This document shows positions 1 through 8,276 of a stretch of DNA of 64,000 nt, piece after piece. Position 1 is the first letter of the stretch; every line of letters starts with the position of its first letter. Made by a program: the position numbers and the translations under genes. The stretch covers positions 1,341,001 to 1,405,000 of the forward strand of contig OX638375.1 in the NCBI GenBank assembly GCA_951813575.1, given 5' to 3'. This DNA is from Candidatus Binatia bacterium (GTDB taxonomy: Bacteria > Desulfobacterota > Binatia > UBA9968 > JAJDTQ01). Under the pieces are notes generated by a model. That model saw only the letters and a program-made list of their open reading frames with translations. It was not told the DNA's origin and did not search any database.

Positions 1-375
1 GAGATCCTGACCGGCGTGGACGTGCCGGTGCCGGGGCCGTCTCAACGCACCGCCTACCTCAAGTTCCAGGTGCACGAGCGGCCGCTGCTGGGGCTGGCGC
101 TCTCGCTTGAGCTGGACGATGACGGCGGAGTGATCCGCGAAGCCCGTTGCGCCGTGGGCTGCGTGAGCCCCACCCCGTGCCGGTCCGCGACTGCCGAGAG
201 CCTCATCGCCGGCCCCGCGGACTCACTCGAGCAGCGCATTGAGGAGGCCGGCGAGGCCCTCGCGGACGAGGCCGCGCTGACCGACGATCGCGAAGGCAGC
301 GCCGAGTACAAACGCCACCTCATCGGCGTGTTGCTGCGCCGCGCCGCCAGGAAATGCCTCAACGGCAACGGCTGA
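1..375 (+). CDS. FAD-binding subunit of a molybdenum hydroxylase (CO/xanthine dehydrogenase medium subunit), C-terminal part
   Basis: The reading frame is open from the first base, so this is the 3' end of a gene that begins outside the window; the GTG at 16 is not the real start. The visible 124 residues match the CO-dehydrogenase flavoprotein C-terminal domain, with the family-like stretches AYLKFQVHERPLLGLALSLE and CAVGCVSPTPCRS and a final helix GVLLRRAARKCL. In this family the medium subunit carries FAD and passes electrons from the Fe-S subunit to an acceptor. The large and small subunits are not visible here. The substrate cannot be told from this fragment. Confidence 0.8.
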   Translation, partial: EILTGVDVPVPGPSQRTAYLKFQVHERPLLGLALSLELDDDGGVIREARCAVGCVSPTPCRSATAESLIAGPADSLEQRIEEAGEALADEAALTDDREGSAEYKRHLIGVLLRRAARKCLNGNG

Positions 376-394
376 ACGCTGTATCCCGCTCCCC

Positions 395-730
395 GTCATT
401 CCAGCCTTGACCCGGGACCCAAGCACCTCACTCCCCGTCATCCCGGGCTTGACACGGGATCCAGGCGCCCCACTCCCCGTCATCCCGGGCTTGACACGGG
501 ATCCAGGCGCCTCACTCCCCGTCATCCCGGGCTTGACACGGGATCCAGGCGCCCCGCTCCCCGTCATCCCGGGCTTGACCCGGGATCCAGGCGCCCCGCT
601 CCCCATCATCCCGGGCTTGACCCGGGATCCAGGCGCCCCGCTCCCCGTCATCCCGGGCTTGGCCCGGGATCCAGGCGCCCCGCTCCCCGTCATCCCGGGC
701 TTGACCCGGGATCCAGGGGTGGTGGTGGGC
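395..730. repeat. 42-bp tandem repeat array, eight units
   Basis: The core GTCATCCCGGGCTTGAC recurs with starts at 395, 437, 479, 521, 563, 605, 647 and 689, a strict 42-bp spacing. The first unit is divergent (GTCATTCCAGCC). Several units contain CCCGGG, a 5-nt loop and CCCGGG, so each can fold as a small hairpin; units with ACACGGG lose one arm. 42 is a multiple of three, so open frames of 14-residue repeats appear on both strands; I read these as artefacts. The gap 376-819 holds this array and the inverted copy at 760-789 and no convincing gene. Confidence 0.9.
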
Positions 731-759
731 GGTGGTGGTTTGCCCCGCCCGACCCCTCT

Positions 760-789
760 CTGGACCCCGGGTCAAGCCCGGGGTGACGG
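760..789 (-). repeat. Inverted copy of the 42-bp array unit core
   Basis: This stretch is the reverse complement of the array core (GGATCCAGG / GGGCTTGACCCGGG type), lying about 30 bp after the last direct unit. Paired with the array it can form a long stem, as is common for dispersed intergenic REP-like elements of high-GC proteobacteria. It sits just before sfsA. Confidence 0.75.
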
Positions 790-819
790 GAGGAGCGGAT
801 TCCCGATCCAAATACCGTC

Positions 820-1515
820 ATGCGTTTCCCTTCACCACTGATTCCGGGCACCCTCGTCGAGCGCTACAAGCGCTTTCTGGCCGACGTCCGCCTCGACGAC
901 GGCACCCTGGTGACCGCACACTGCACCAACACCGGCAGCATGCTGGGCTGCAAGGAGCCCGGCAGCCGGGTCTACCTCTCGGACCAGAGCGGCCGGGGCC
1001 GGAAGCTCGACTACACCTGGGAGTTGATCCGGGTAGACCGAACGCTGGTGGGGATCAATACGCTGGCGGCCAACCGGCTGGCCGGGGAAGGAATCGCGGG
1101 CGGCGTGATCCAGGAGCTTCAGGGATATGAGCACGTCCGCGCGGAGGTGCCGACGCGTCCGGGCTCCCGACTCGACTTCCTCCTGGAAGGCCCCGCAGAG
1201 CAGTGCTACGTCGAGGTCAAGAACGTGACCCTGGTGGTGGACCGGGTGGCCGCCTTTCCCGACGCCGTCAGCGAGCGTGGCACCAAACACCTGAAGGAGC
1301 TCATACGGCTGCGGCGCAGGGGAAACCGGGCCGTTCTGCTGTTCGTGATCCAGAGGGCAGGCTGCCCCTCCTTCAGGCCCGCGGACGAGATCGATCCCGA
1401 GTACGGACGGTGGCTGCGCCGCGCGGTCAAGGCCGGGGTCGAGGTCTATCCCTACGGCGCCCGGGTGACCACCCGGGCCATCGCTCTCAAGGACCCCGTT
1501 CCGCTGCACCTCTGA
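820..1515 (+). CDS. sfsA: SfsA family protein (sugar fermentation stimulation / nuclease-fold)
   Basis: The 231-residue length matches the family (about 230-240). Recognisable blocks are the N-terminal LVERYKRFLADV with CTNTGSM near residues 34-40, then SRLDFLLEG and the nuclease-like VEVKNVTLV around residues 118-137, and VSERGTKHLKELI. SfsA has an OB-like N-terminal domain and a PD-(D/E)xK-like C-terminal domain; the E. coli protein was named for an effect on maltose genes and binds DNA, but its physiological role is not settled. The ATG at 820 gives the family-typical N-terminus. I see no strong ribosome-binding site. It is flanked by a repeat array and a convergent hydrolase, so it is probably transcribed alone. 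Confidence 0.9.
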   Translation: MRFPSPLIPGTLVERYKRFLADVRLDDGTLVTAHCTNTGSMLGCKEPGSRVYLSDQSGRGRKLDYTWELIRVDRTLVGINTLAANRLAGEGIAGGVIQELQGYEHVRAEVPTRPGSRLDFLLEGPAEQCYVEVKNVTLVVDRVAAFPDAVSERGTKHLKELIRLRRRGNRAVLLFVIQRAGCPSFRPADEIDPEYGRWLRRAVKAGVEVYPYGARVTTRAIALKDPVPLHL

Positions 1516-1559
1516 GAAGACGCCGGGCGCGTCTCGCAACTCACGGCACGGAGAAGCCG

Positions 1560-2441
1560 TCAGTCGAGGCTCATGATGAAGCCCTTGACCGCCTGATTGA
1601 ACTGCCCGGGTTGCTCCCGGTAGCAGAAGTGACCCGCCTTGTTGATGACGTGCAACTGCGCGTTCTCGGTGCTGCCGGCAATGAAATCGAACAGTGACAG
1701 GCCCCGACGGTAGTGCGCCGTGGGATCGTTGTAGCCCCACACCACCAGGGTGGGGGTCTTGAGCCGTCCCTCCATCATCCACTGGAGGCACTCGTCCTTG
1801 TCAAGGATCACGTTGGGCCCGAACAGCCTGTCCTTCAATCCCTCCCCTTCCATCTTGCGCACGGATTCCTGGTACTTGGGCAGGTTGGAGATCTCCACCG
1901 CGGCGTCGATCCAGCGGTCCGTGATATGCCCGGCGCCATAGGAGTAGTGTTCCACCACCCATCGCTGACTCTCTCGACTGAGGTAGGGCTCGGGTCTCGC
2001 CGCCATGACCAGCGGCGTAAACGAGGGACCCGGCGAAAGGGTGCCGCTGTCCACGATGATGCAGGACTTGACGATCTCCGGATGCAGCAGCGTGAGCCGC
2101 GCCACCAGATAGCCGCCGCGCGAGTGGCCGCAGAGGTGAACGTCCTCGAGCCCCATGGCCTTGAGGAAACCGTATGCGTGCTCCATCACGGCGTCCGGAG
2201 TATAGTCATCATCGGTCTTCGGGTTGCCGGTGTGCCCCTGACCGAGCTTGTCCACGGCGATTACCCGGAACGACTCGGCCAGCGTGTCGAAGTTGAGCTC
2301 CCAGTCGAGGGCGCTGTCACAGGCATCCGTGGTGCCGAAGTTGCTGCCGTGCCACAGCACCAGCGGCTCGCCAGTCCCCTGCTCGAAGTAGCGTGTCCGG
2401 ACTCCGTCCACGTCGATGAACCTTGCGTCGGTCATTGGCAT
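1560..2441 (-). CDS. Alpha/beta hydrolase
   Basis: 293 residues with a complete alpha/beta-hydrolase triad: nucleophile elbow GHSRGG (Ser about 107), acid in VVWGYNDPT and histidine in INKAGHFCYREQP near the C-terminus. The oxyanion motif HGSN lies near residue 31. The overall pattern resembles C-C bond hydrolases or esterases of aromatic catabolism, but the substrate is not deducible. I chose ATG 2441, not the in-frame ATG at 2465, because GAGG sits 7 nt before it and it avoids overlap with the upstream gene. It is the last gene of a minus-strand run with the M20 and ornithine cyclodeaminase-like genes (14-nt gap to the M20 stop). Confidence 0.85.
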   Translation of the reverse strand: MPMTDARFIDVDGVRTRYFEQGTGEPLVLWHGSNFGTTDACDSALDWELNFDTLAESFRVIAVDKLGQGHTGNPKTDDDYTPDAVMEHAYGFLKAMGLEDVHLCGHSRGGYLVARLTLLHPEIVKSCIIVDSGTLSPGPSFTPLVMAARPEPYLSRESQRWVVEHYSYGAGHITDRWIDAAVEISNLPKYQESVRKMEGEGLKDRLFGPNVILDKDECLQWMMEGRLKTPTLVVWGYNDPTAHYRRGLSLFDFIAGSTENAQLHVINKAGHFCYREQPGQFNQAVKGFIMSLD

Positions 2442-2455
2442 GATGGTACCTCGGG

Positions 2456-3643
2456 TTAACGGCACAGCGCCATGAACATGAACACCTTGGCCGCCTCCAC
2501 CACGCTCTTCATGGGGACCAGGTCGTTGTCCGTGTGCTGGAACCGGACGGCGCGGGAGCCGTAGTTGACTGTCTCTATCCCCCGGACGTTAAGCAGTCCG
2601 GTGTCGTTGGCCGCTGTGGAGAAGCTGTATTCCGGCTCGCGTCCCAGCATGGTCCGTATGGCGTCGCCCAGGGCCACCACCACGCCGGCGTCCTTCCCCA
2701 CCTCGCAGGGGTACATGAACTCTTCCTTCTCCAGCGCCACCTCGCAGGGTTCGATGCTGCCGATGGCCTGCGCCAACTGCTCCACCGCGCGGTCGGCGTC
2801 GTCGCCCGGCAGCAGCCGGCGGTCCATCTTGACGTGGCACTCGCCGGGAATGGTGTGGGTCGACTTGGGGTAGCTCTCGATGGCCGTGGGCGTCAGGGAG
2901 ACCCGGCCCAGCTCCGGGTGGCTCTTTTCCTCGGGACAAGGCATCAGCGGCGCCAGCCTCTCCAGCACCTTGACCGCGCCGTCCACCGCGTTGACGCCGT
3001 CCCAGGGGCGGCTGCTGTGGGCCTGCCGGCCGCGCACGACGATGCGCACGTCGATGCGGCCCTTGTTGCCGAGCTGGATCTCGGGCGGGCCGTCGATGAG
3101 GCCCCAGCCGGCGTCGATGGCGCCGCTCGACAGCACGTGGTCGAGGGATTCGTGCTTGCCGCTCTCTCCGGCGGTGCTGGTGACGAAGTAGAGGTCCCCC
3201 GGAAGCTCCCAGCCGCCGCGGGCAATGAGCCTCACCGCGCTCAACATGGCCGCCAGGCTGCCCTTCTGCTCGCAGGCGCCGCGGCCCCAGCCGCACGGCC
3301 CGTCGAGCCCGTAGGGAGCGCCGTCCACAATCTCTCCGGAGTAGGGGTTGGGCATGGTGCTGGGGGCCGCGTTCATCGCGTAGGACACCAGCACCAGGCC
3401 CGGCGCCGTTCCGGCGCCCGGCAGTCGGGCCGTGAGGTTGCCCATTTCGTCGATGACCGCGTGGATGCCTTCGGCCTCGAGCTCGGGCCGCACCACGTCA
3501 CGGATCAGCGCCAGCACCTGCGGCTCCCTTTCCAGCAGCTCGGTCTGGGGGCTGGGCGTCTGCAGCAGCTTCACCAGGAGGCGCCGGACGTCTTCCTGGT
3601 CGAGTCCTTCCTCGATGCGTTGTCTTGCTTCGTTGGCGTCCAT
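2456..3643 (-). CDS. M20-family peptidase/amidohydrolase homologue with degenerate metal site
   Basis: 395 residues with M20 architecture. A catalytic domain is interrupted by a dimerisation domain starting near GRIDVRIVVRGRQAHSSRPW (residues about 196-214), and the C-terminal piece resumes at FSTAANDTGLLN. The usual first metal motif GHxDxV is replaced by SYAMNAAP (87-94), the bridging Asp of GRGxxDxKG is Glu in GRGACEQKG, and the usual EE pair reads GES (159-161). The dimer-domain His is kept (AHSS) and the last ligand region reads QHTDND. It is therefore either a non-hydrolytic paralogue or uses a different metal arrangement. ATG 3643 is the family-like start; the frame upstream is not M20-like. 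It follows the cyclodeaminase gene by 70 nt. Confidence 0.8.
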   Translation of the reverse strand: MDANEARQRIEEGLDQEDVRRLLVKLLQTPSPQTELLEREPQVLALIRDVVRPELEAEGIHAVIDEMGNLTARLPGAGTAPGLVLVSYAMNAAPSTMPNPYSGEIVDGAPYGLDGPCGWGRGACEQKGSLAAMLSAVRLIARGGWELPGDLYFVTSTAGESGKHESLDHVLSSGAIDAGWGLIDGPPEIQLGNKGRIDVRIVVRGRQAHSSRPWDGVNAVDGAVKVLERLAPLMPCPEEKSHPELGRVSLTPTAIESYPKSTHTIPGECHVKMDRRLLPGDDADRAVEQLAQAIGSIEPCEVALEKEEFMYPCEVGKDAGVVVALGDAIRTMLGREPEYSFSTAANDTGLLNVRGIETVNYGSRAVRFQHTDNDLVPMKSVVEAAKVFMFMALCR

Positions 3644-3713
3644 CTGGATTGTCCCAATAGGGTGCGTTCCGGTCGGGAGCCGGAGCCTGTCCGTCCCGGG
3701 CACGGGTCTGCCG

Positions 3714-4691
3714 CTACATCGCCACCTCGGTGCCCACGCCCTGCTCCAGCGCTCGCCGGTAAACCAGGCCGGCGGCGGCCACATCCTGGGCGGCGATGCC
3801 CACCGACTTGTACATGGTGATCTCGTCTTCCCCGGTCCGCCCGGGCTTGCCGCCGGACAAGACCTCGCCGATCTCGCCGCGCACGTGGTCCGGCGTGATG
3901 GTGCCTTCCTTGACGGCCAGCAGGATGTCGCCGCACTCGGTGTTGATGGCGTCCAGCGAGTCGACGATCACCGTCGACCGCTTGACCGTGTCGCTGCCCA
4001 TCTCCCGGACCTCGGGCCGGTGCGAGCCCACGGCGTTGATGTGGACGCCGGGCTTCAGCCAGCCGGCCTCCAGGATAGGCTCGGCCGCGTCCGTCACCGC
4101 GGTCAGGACGTCGGCCCCGCGCACCACCGCCTCGGCGGACTCCTGCGGCTGGATCGGGAAGCCCACCTCGTCCTCCAGCTCCTCCTTCACGTAGATCGCG
4201 TTGACGCGGGACGGACTCCAGATGAGCACCCGTTCGATGGAACGGACCCGGCTCAGCGCGCGGATATGGGTCCGCGCCTGGGTGCCGGCGCCCAGGATGC
4301 CCAGCACCGGCGTGTCCTGCCGCGCCAGCGCCTTGGTGGCCATGGCCGAGGCGCAGGCAGTACGGATGGCGGTGATGTAGACGCCGTCCATCAACACCTC
4401 GAGTCCGCCGGTCTCGGCGCTGTAGAGGGAGATGGTGGCCAGGATCGGCGGCAGGCCCTGCTTCGGGTTGTCGCGGAAATAGGAGATGATCTTGATCCCC
4501 AGGGCGCCTTCCTCGCTCATGAACGCGGGCATGCTGGTGATGCGGCCCTGGATCTCCGGCAACGGCACCACCAGGCGGACCGGCATCACCACCCTGCCCG
4601 CGGAGAACTGGATGTGCGCCTGCTCCAGCGCGGCGATCAACTCGTCGAGATCGAGGAGCCCTTTTACCTGTGCTTCCGAGATGACCAGCAT
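3714..4691 (-). CDS. Ornithine cyclodeaminase / mu-crystallin family protein
   Basis: 325 residues. The NAD(P)-binding loop GILGAGTQARTHIRAL starts at about residue 131 and the substrate-side segments MPAFMSEEGALGIKIIS and VYITAIRTACASAMATK are typical of the ornithine cyclodeaminase / ketimine reductase / alanine dehydrogenase-like family. Members act on imines or amino acids with NAD(P)H, so the exact reaction is open. ATG 4691 is preceded by AAGGA at about 7 nt; upstream in-frame ATGs lack this and add unrelated sequence. It is probably the first gene of the minus-strand run reaching 1560, divergent from the bicupin gene; the 188-nt gap 4692-4879 should hold both promoters. Confidence 0.87.
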   Translation of the reverse strand: MLVISEAQVKGLLDLDELIAALEQAHIQFSAGRVVMPVRLVVPLPEIQGRITSMPAFMSEEGALGIKIISYFRDNPKQGLPPILATISLYSAETGGLEVLMDGVYITAIRTACASAMATKALARQDTPVLGILGAGTQARTHIRALSRVRSIERVLIWSPSRVNAIYVKEELEDEVGFPIQPQESAEAVVRGADVLTAVTDAAEPILEAGWLKPGVHINAVGSHRPEVREMGSDTVKRSTVIVDSLDAINTECGDILLAVKEGTITPDHVRGEIGEVLSGGKPGRTGEDEITMYKSVGIAAQDVAAAGLVYRRALEQGVGTEVAM

Positions 4692-4879
4692 GTGACTTCC
4701 TTGTGCTTGGGATGCTTGAGACAGAAGGGATGACATATCGGGCAACGCGGGCAATTGCAACGATGACTGCCGGCGGCCGCCCGTCGCGCACGGGCGGCGC
4801 CGGCGGGATCGTTTCACTTGCTTCGTCGGTGGTGTATTCTGTGCGGTGCACCGACAGTGCCGGGCGGAAGGAGACCGAA

Positions 4880-5911
4880 ATGAAGCAGGAGCGCATTCCC
4901 GATTCCCTCGATCAACTCAACCGGGACATGACCGGGAAGAGCCTCGAAGGACACTGGAGCCTGGGCCTGGAGGACCTGCCCCCCTACCCCGTCACCAGCG
5001 TGCAGCCCCACCTGTGGCGGTGGGAGGACGTGCACGAAAGCATGATACGGGCCGGGGAGGTGGTGAACCTGGAGCAAGACGCGGAGCGCCGGACCATACG
5101 GCTTTTGAACCCCGGCATTCCCGGCGGCCACGGCACCACCCACACCATCCACTTTTCGTTCCAGTACGTAAAACACGGCGAGTACGCGCGCGCCCACCGG
5201 CACACGGCCGCGGCCTTCCGCTTCGTGCTCCACGGCCGGGACGCCTACACCACCGTGAACGGCCAGAAGTGCGTCATGGAAGAGGGCGATCTCATCCTGA
5301 CGCCCCAGCTCACGTGGCACGACCACGTCAACGACTCCGGCGCGCCCATCATCTGGCTCGACGGCCTGGACATTCCGCTGACCCAGGCGCTCCACCAGCT
5401 CTTCTTCGAGCCCTACCACCAGGAGCAGCAGGCCCTAAAGACCACCAGTGACGAGGTGGCGGGGTTTTACAGCCACGCCCGTCCGGCGCTGGAGCCGCCC
5501 ATGCAGTTCTTCCACTACAAGTGGGCCGATACCGAGCGGAGCCTGGAACGGCTCAGACGGAACGGAGCGGGCCGGGATCCCTACGACGGCTATCTGCTCG
5601 AGTTCCTGAACCCCGTCACCGGCGGGCCCACCATGCCCACCGTCCAGTGCGCCGTCCAGCTCCTGGAACCCGGCCACGAGACCCTGCCCCACCGGCACAC
5701 CAGCACCGTCATCTACCATGTGTACCGCGGCTCCGGCACCTCCATCGTCGGGGGCCAGGTCTTCGAGTGGCGGCAGGGCGACTCCTTCGTGGTGCCGCTG
5801 TGGAACCAGCACGCCCACTTCAACACATCCTCGGACACCGACGCCATCCTGCTCTCCATGAGCGACGCCCCTGTCGTGAAGGCGCTGGACCTGTATCGGG
5901 AGGCGAGCTGA
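4880..5911 (+). CDS. Gentisate 1,2-dioxygenase-like bicupin protein
   Basis: 343 residues with two cupin barrels. The first carries AHRHTAAAFRFV (His about 106 and 108) and TWHDHVND (His about 147 and 149), the Fe(II)-ligand pattern of gentisate / 1-hydroxy-2-naphthoate / salicylate 1,2-dioxygenases. The second carries LPHRHTSTVIYHV and NQHAHFN, so it also looks competent to bind metal. These enzymes cleave aromatic rings between hydroxyl and carboxyl carbons. ATG 4880 follows AAGGAG with 6-nt spacing. The next genes form an ABC importer, so it may act on an imported aromatic acid; no other ring-cleavage pathway gene is adjacent. Confidence 0.85.
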   Translation: MKQERIPDSLDQLNRDMTGKSLEGHWSLGLEDLPPYPVTSVQPHLWRWEDVHESMIRAGEVVNLEQDAERRTIRLLNPGIPGGHGTTHTIHFSFQYVKHGEYARAHRHTAAAFRFVLHGRDAYTTVNGQKCVMEEGDLILTPQLTWHDHVNDSGAPIIWLDGLDIPLTQALHQLFFEPYHQEQQALKTTSDEVAGFYSHARPALEPPMQFFHYKWADTERSLERLRRNGAGRDPYDGYLLEFLNPVTGGPTMPTVQCAVQLLEPGHETLPHRHTSTVIYHVYRGSGTSIVGGQVFEWRQGDSFVVPLWNQHAHFNTSSDTDAILLSMSDAPVVKALDLYREAS

Positions 5912-6015
5912 ACCGGCGGCAAGATCCAGACAGTCATTGAAGGCGCTGCGTTGACGACGCCTCTCGGCAAAAGGTACGATCCCTGGATTCACTGGAAAAA
6001 AGGAGGTTTCTCCCC

Positions 6016-7176
6016 GTGAAAAAATGGATGATTGCCCTGATTACGATTGCCCTGCTCGGCGCCCCGGCTACGCTGACCGCCCAGGTAAAGGTCGGCATGA
6101 TCACGACCCTGTCAGGCGGCGGCAGCGCCCTGGGTGTGGCGGTGCGGGACGGCTTCAAGCTGGCGGTGGACCAGGAAGGCGGCAAGCTCGGCGGGACGCC
6201 GGTGGAGCTCTTGGTAGAGGACGACGCGCGGAAATCCGGGAAGGCGCTTCAGGTGGCCAACCGGTTCGTCAAGCGCGACAAGGTCGACGTCATGACCGGG
6301 ATCATCTGGTCGAATCTCGCCATCGCGGTGGTGCCGAAGGTGGTGGAGGCCGGCGTGTTCTACATCAGCCCCAACGCCGGGCCGTCGAAACTGGCTGGCA
6401 AAGGGTGCCACGAAAACTACTTCAACGTCGCATGGCAGAACGACAACCTGCACGAGGCCATGGGCCAGCACGTGGCGCAGAAGGGATACAAGAACGCCTA
6501 CATCCTGGCGCCCAACTACCCCGCCGGGAAGGACGCACTGCGGGGCTTCAAGCGCTTCTACAAGGGCAACGTGGCCGGCGAAGTCTACACCAAGCTGGGG
6601 CAGAAGGACTACGCGGCCGAGATCGCCGCCTTGCGCAGCGCCAACCCGGACGCGGTGTTCTTCTTCCTGCCCGGCGGCATGGGCATCAGCTTCCTCAAGC
6701 AGTACCACCAGGCGGGCCTGACCGGGAAGATTCCGCTGTTCGGCCCCGCGTTCTCGTTCGACCAGACCATCCTCGGGGCCGTTGGCGACGCGGCGCTGGG
6801 CGTGATCAACTCCTCCCAGTGGAACAAGGACATCGACAACCCGGCCAACAAGGCCTTCGTGGCCGGATTCCAGAAGGCCCACAAGCGGCTGCCCTCCCTC
6901 TACGCCAGCCAGGGCTACGACGCGGCCCGGCTGATCGGCTCCGCCCTCAAGAGCACCGGGGGCAAGGTATCCGACAAGTCGGCCTTCCGGGCGGCCCTGC
7001 GCAAGGCCGACTTCGAGTCGGTGCGGGGAAACTTCAAATTCGGTCCGAACCACCACCCGGTCCAGGACGTCCACGTCCGTGAGGTGGTGCGCGAGGGCAA
7101 GGTGCTGACCAACAAGATCGTCGGCAAGGCCTTCGCGGACCACGCGGACGCCTACGCCGGCCAGTGCAAGATGTAG
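6016..7176 (+). CDS. Branched-chain-amino-acid-type ABC transporter substrate-binding protein
   Basis: 386 residues starting with a Sec signal peptide (MKKWMIALITIALLGAPATL, cleavage likely after AQ). The mature protein is a type I periplasmic binding protein (Peripla_BP_6): VKVGMITTLSGGGSALG, then NAGPSKLAGKGCHENYFNVA and AYILAPNYPAGKDA. This LivK-like family binds amino acids but also aromatic acids, amides and urea. The start is GTG at 6016 with a strong AGGAGG about 9 nt upstream. It heads a five-gene importer with the permeases and ATPases that follow. A perfect 28-bp palindrome separates it from the next gene and could keep the binding protein more abundant than the membrane parts. Confidence 0.93.
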   Translation: MKKWMIALITIALLGAPATLTAQVKVGMITTLSGGGSALGVAVRDGFKLAVDQEGGKLGGTPVELLVEDDARKSGKALQVANRFVKRDKVDVMTGIIWSNLAIAVVPKVVEAGVFYISPNAGPSKLAGKGCHENYFNVAWQNDNLHEAMGQHVAQKGYKNAYILAPNYPAGKDALRGFKRFYKGNVAGEVYTKLGQKDYAAEIAALRSANPDAVFFFLPGGMGISFLKQYHQAGLTGKIPLFGPAFSFDQTILGAVGDAALGVINSSQWNKDIDNPANKAFVAGFQKAHKRLPSLYASQGYDAARLIGSALKSTGGKVSDKSAFRAALRKADFESVRGNFKFGPNHHPVQDVHVREVVREGKVLTNKIVGKAFADHADAYAGQCKM

Positions 7177-7191
7177 CGACCCGCCCTTGAT

Positions 7192-7219
7192 CCGGTGTCC
7201 CGGCTAGCCGGGACACCGG
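7192..7219. terminator. Perfect 28-bp palindrome between livK-like and livH-like genes
   Basis: Bases 7192-7205 (CCGGTGTCCCGGCT) are followed directly by their exact reverse complement at 7206-7219, 15 nt after the binding-protein stop codon. In RNA this folds as a very strong GC hairpin. No T-run follows, so it is more likely a transcript-stabilising or attenuating hairpin than a full intrinsic terminator. Confidence 0.55.
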
Positions 7220-7239
7220 CCTGTGTACCGAAACCCTGA

Positions 7240-7283
7240 CCCGTCATTCCGGCCCCCGATCAAGTCCGGGACCGGGATCCAGG
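7240..7283. repeat. Divergent single copy of the GTCATCCCGGGCTTGAC repeat
   Basis: CCCGTCATTCCGGCCCCC...GGGATCCAGG is a degenerate single copy of the unit arrayed at 395-730. It lies in the gap between the binding protein and the first permease gene. Confidence 0.6.
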
Positions 7284-7315
7284 AGGGGGGAGGGGCCAAG
7301 CCAGGCTCGCGACCC

Positions 7316-8242
7316 ATGTCCATCCTTCTAGTCCTCGAGCAGGTCCTCAACGGCCTGCAGTTCGGGGTCATGCTCTTCCTCATGGCCGCCGGGCTGACCT
7401 TGGTGTTCGGCATCATGGGGATGATCAACCTTGCCCACGGCTCGCTGTACATGGTGGGCGCCTACATATGCGCCACCGTGTACCAGCTCACCGGCTCCTT
7501 CTGGCTGGCCCTGGCGGCCACGCTGTGCGCCTCGGCGCTGGTGGGCATCGCGGTGGAGAGGATCGCGCTCCGGACCCTCTACAGCCGCGACCACCTGGAC
7601 CAGGTGCTGGCCACCTTCGGCCTCATCCTCTTCTTCAACGAGCTGACCAAGATCATCTGGGGTCCCCGGGCGCTGTTCCTCGACGTCCCCGCGGCGCTGT
7701 CGGGATCGGTGCAGATCATTCCGGGGGTGGACTACCCGCTGTACCGGCTGGCCATCATCGCCGTGGGCGGCCTGGTGGCGTTCTCGCTCTACTGGCTCAT
7801 CGTCCGGACCCGCATGGGCATGATGATCCGGGCCAGCGCCAGCAACCGGGAGATCATCGGCGCGCTGGGCGTCAACGTCCCGCTGCTCTACACCCTGGTG
7901 TTCGGCCTGGGCGCGATGCTGGCGGGGCTGGCCGGCGCCATGGCCGGGCCGGTGTGGTCGGTGGAGGTGGGCATGGGCGAGAACATCCTGATCCTCACCT
8001 TCGTGGTGATCGTCATCGGCGGCATCGGCTCCGTCCGCGGCGCGCTCCTGGGATCCTGCCTGGTGGGGTTCATCGACACCATGGGCCGCGCCTTCCTGCC
8101 GGCCTCCCTGGGGCTCTTCCTCGACCCCGCCACGGCCAACGGCGTGGGCGCCTCCCTCGCCTCCATGTCCATCTACATCTTCATGGCGGCCATCCTGGTA
8201 TGGAAGCCCAGCGGACTGCTGCCGGTCCACGCCCGGCCGTGA
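7316..8242 (+). CDS. Branched-chain-amino-acid-type ABC transporter permease (LivH-like)
   Basis: 308 residues, almost entirely hydrophobic with about eight membrane segments. The N-terminal VLEQVLNGLQFGVMLFLMAA and the segment GIMGMINLAHGSLYMVGAY are hallmarks of the LivH family, as is IGGIGSVRGALLGS in the C-terminal half, the EAA-like loop that contacts the ATPase. I chose ATG 7316 because the frame upstream runs through the dispersed repeat. A purine-rich AGGAGGGGGGAGGGG lies about 20 nt upstream. It forms the inner-membrane channel with the next gene. Confidence 0.92.
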   Translation: MSILLVLEQVLNGLQFGVMLFLMAAGLTLVFGIMGMINLAHGSLYMVGAYICATVYQLTGSFWLALAATLCASALVGIAVERIALRTLYSRDHLDQVLATFGLILFFNELTKIIWGPRALFLDVPAALSGSVQIIPGVDYPLYRLAIIAVGGLVAFSLYWLIVRTRMGMMIRASASNREIIGALGVNVPLLYTLVFGLGAMLAGLAGAMAGPVWSVEVGMGENILILTFVVIVIGGIGSVRGALLGSCLVGFIDTMGRAFLPASLGLFLDPATANGVGASLASMSIYIFMAAILVWKPSGLLPVHARP

Positions 8243-8276
8243 CGCCCGTGTCCTTCCCGGAACCCGCTATCGCCTC

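Noticed and set aside
395..730. CRISPR array
   Set aside because: Repeats are directly contiguous with a 42-bp period and there are no unique spacers or cas genes.
223..841. Open frames on both strands encoding 14-residue repeats
   Set aside because: They arise because a 42-bp tandem array is a multiple of three; the array lies between genes and the frames have no start signals.
2534..3820. Long plus-strand frame opposite the M20 gene
   Set aside because: Shadow frame of a high-GC gene; its Gly/Val/His/Ala-rich composition is typical of antisense translation and the M20 motifs are on the other strand.
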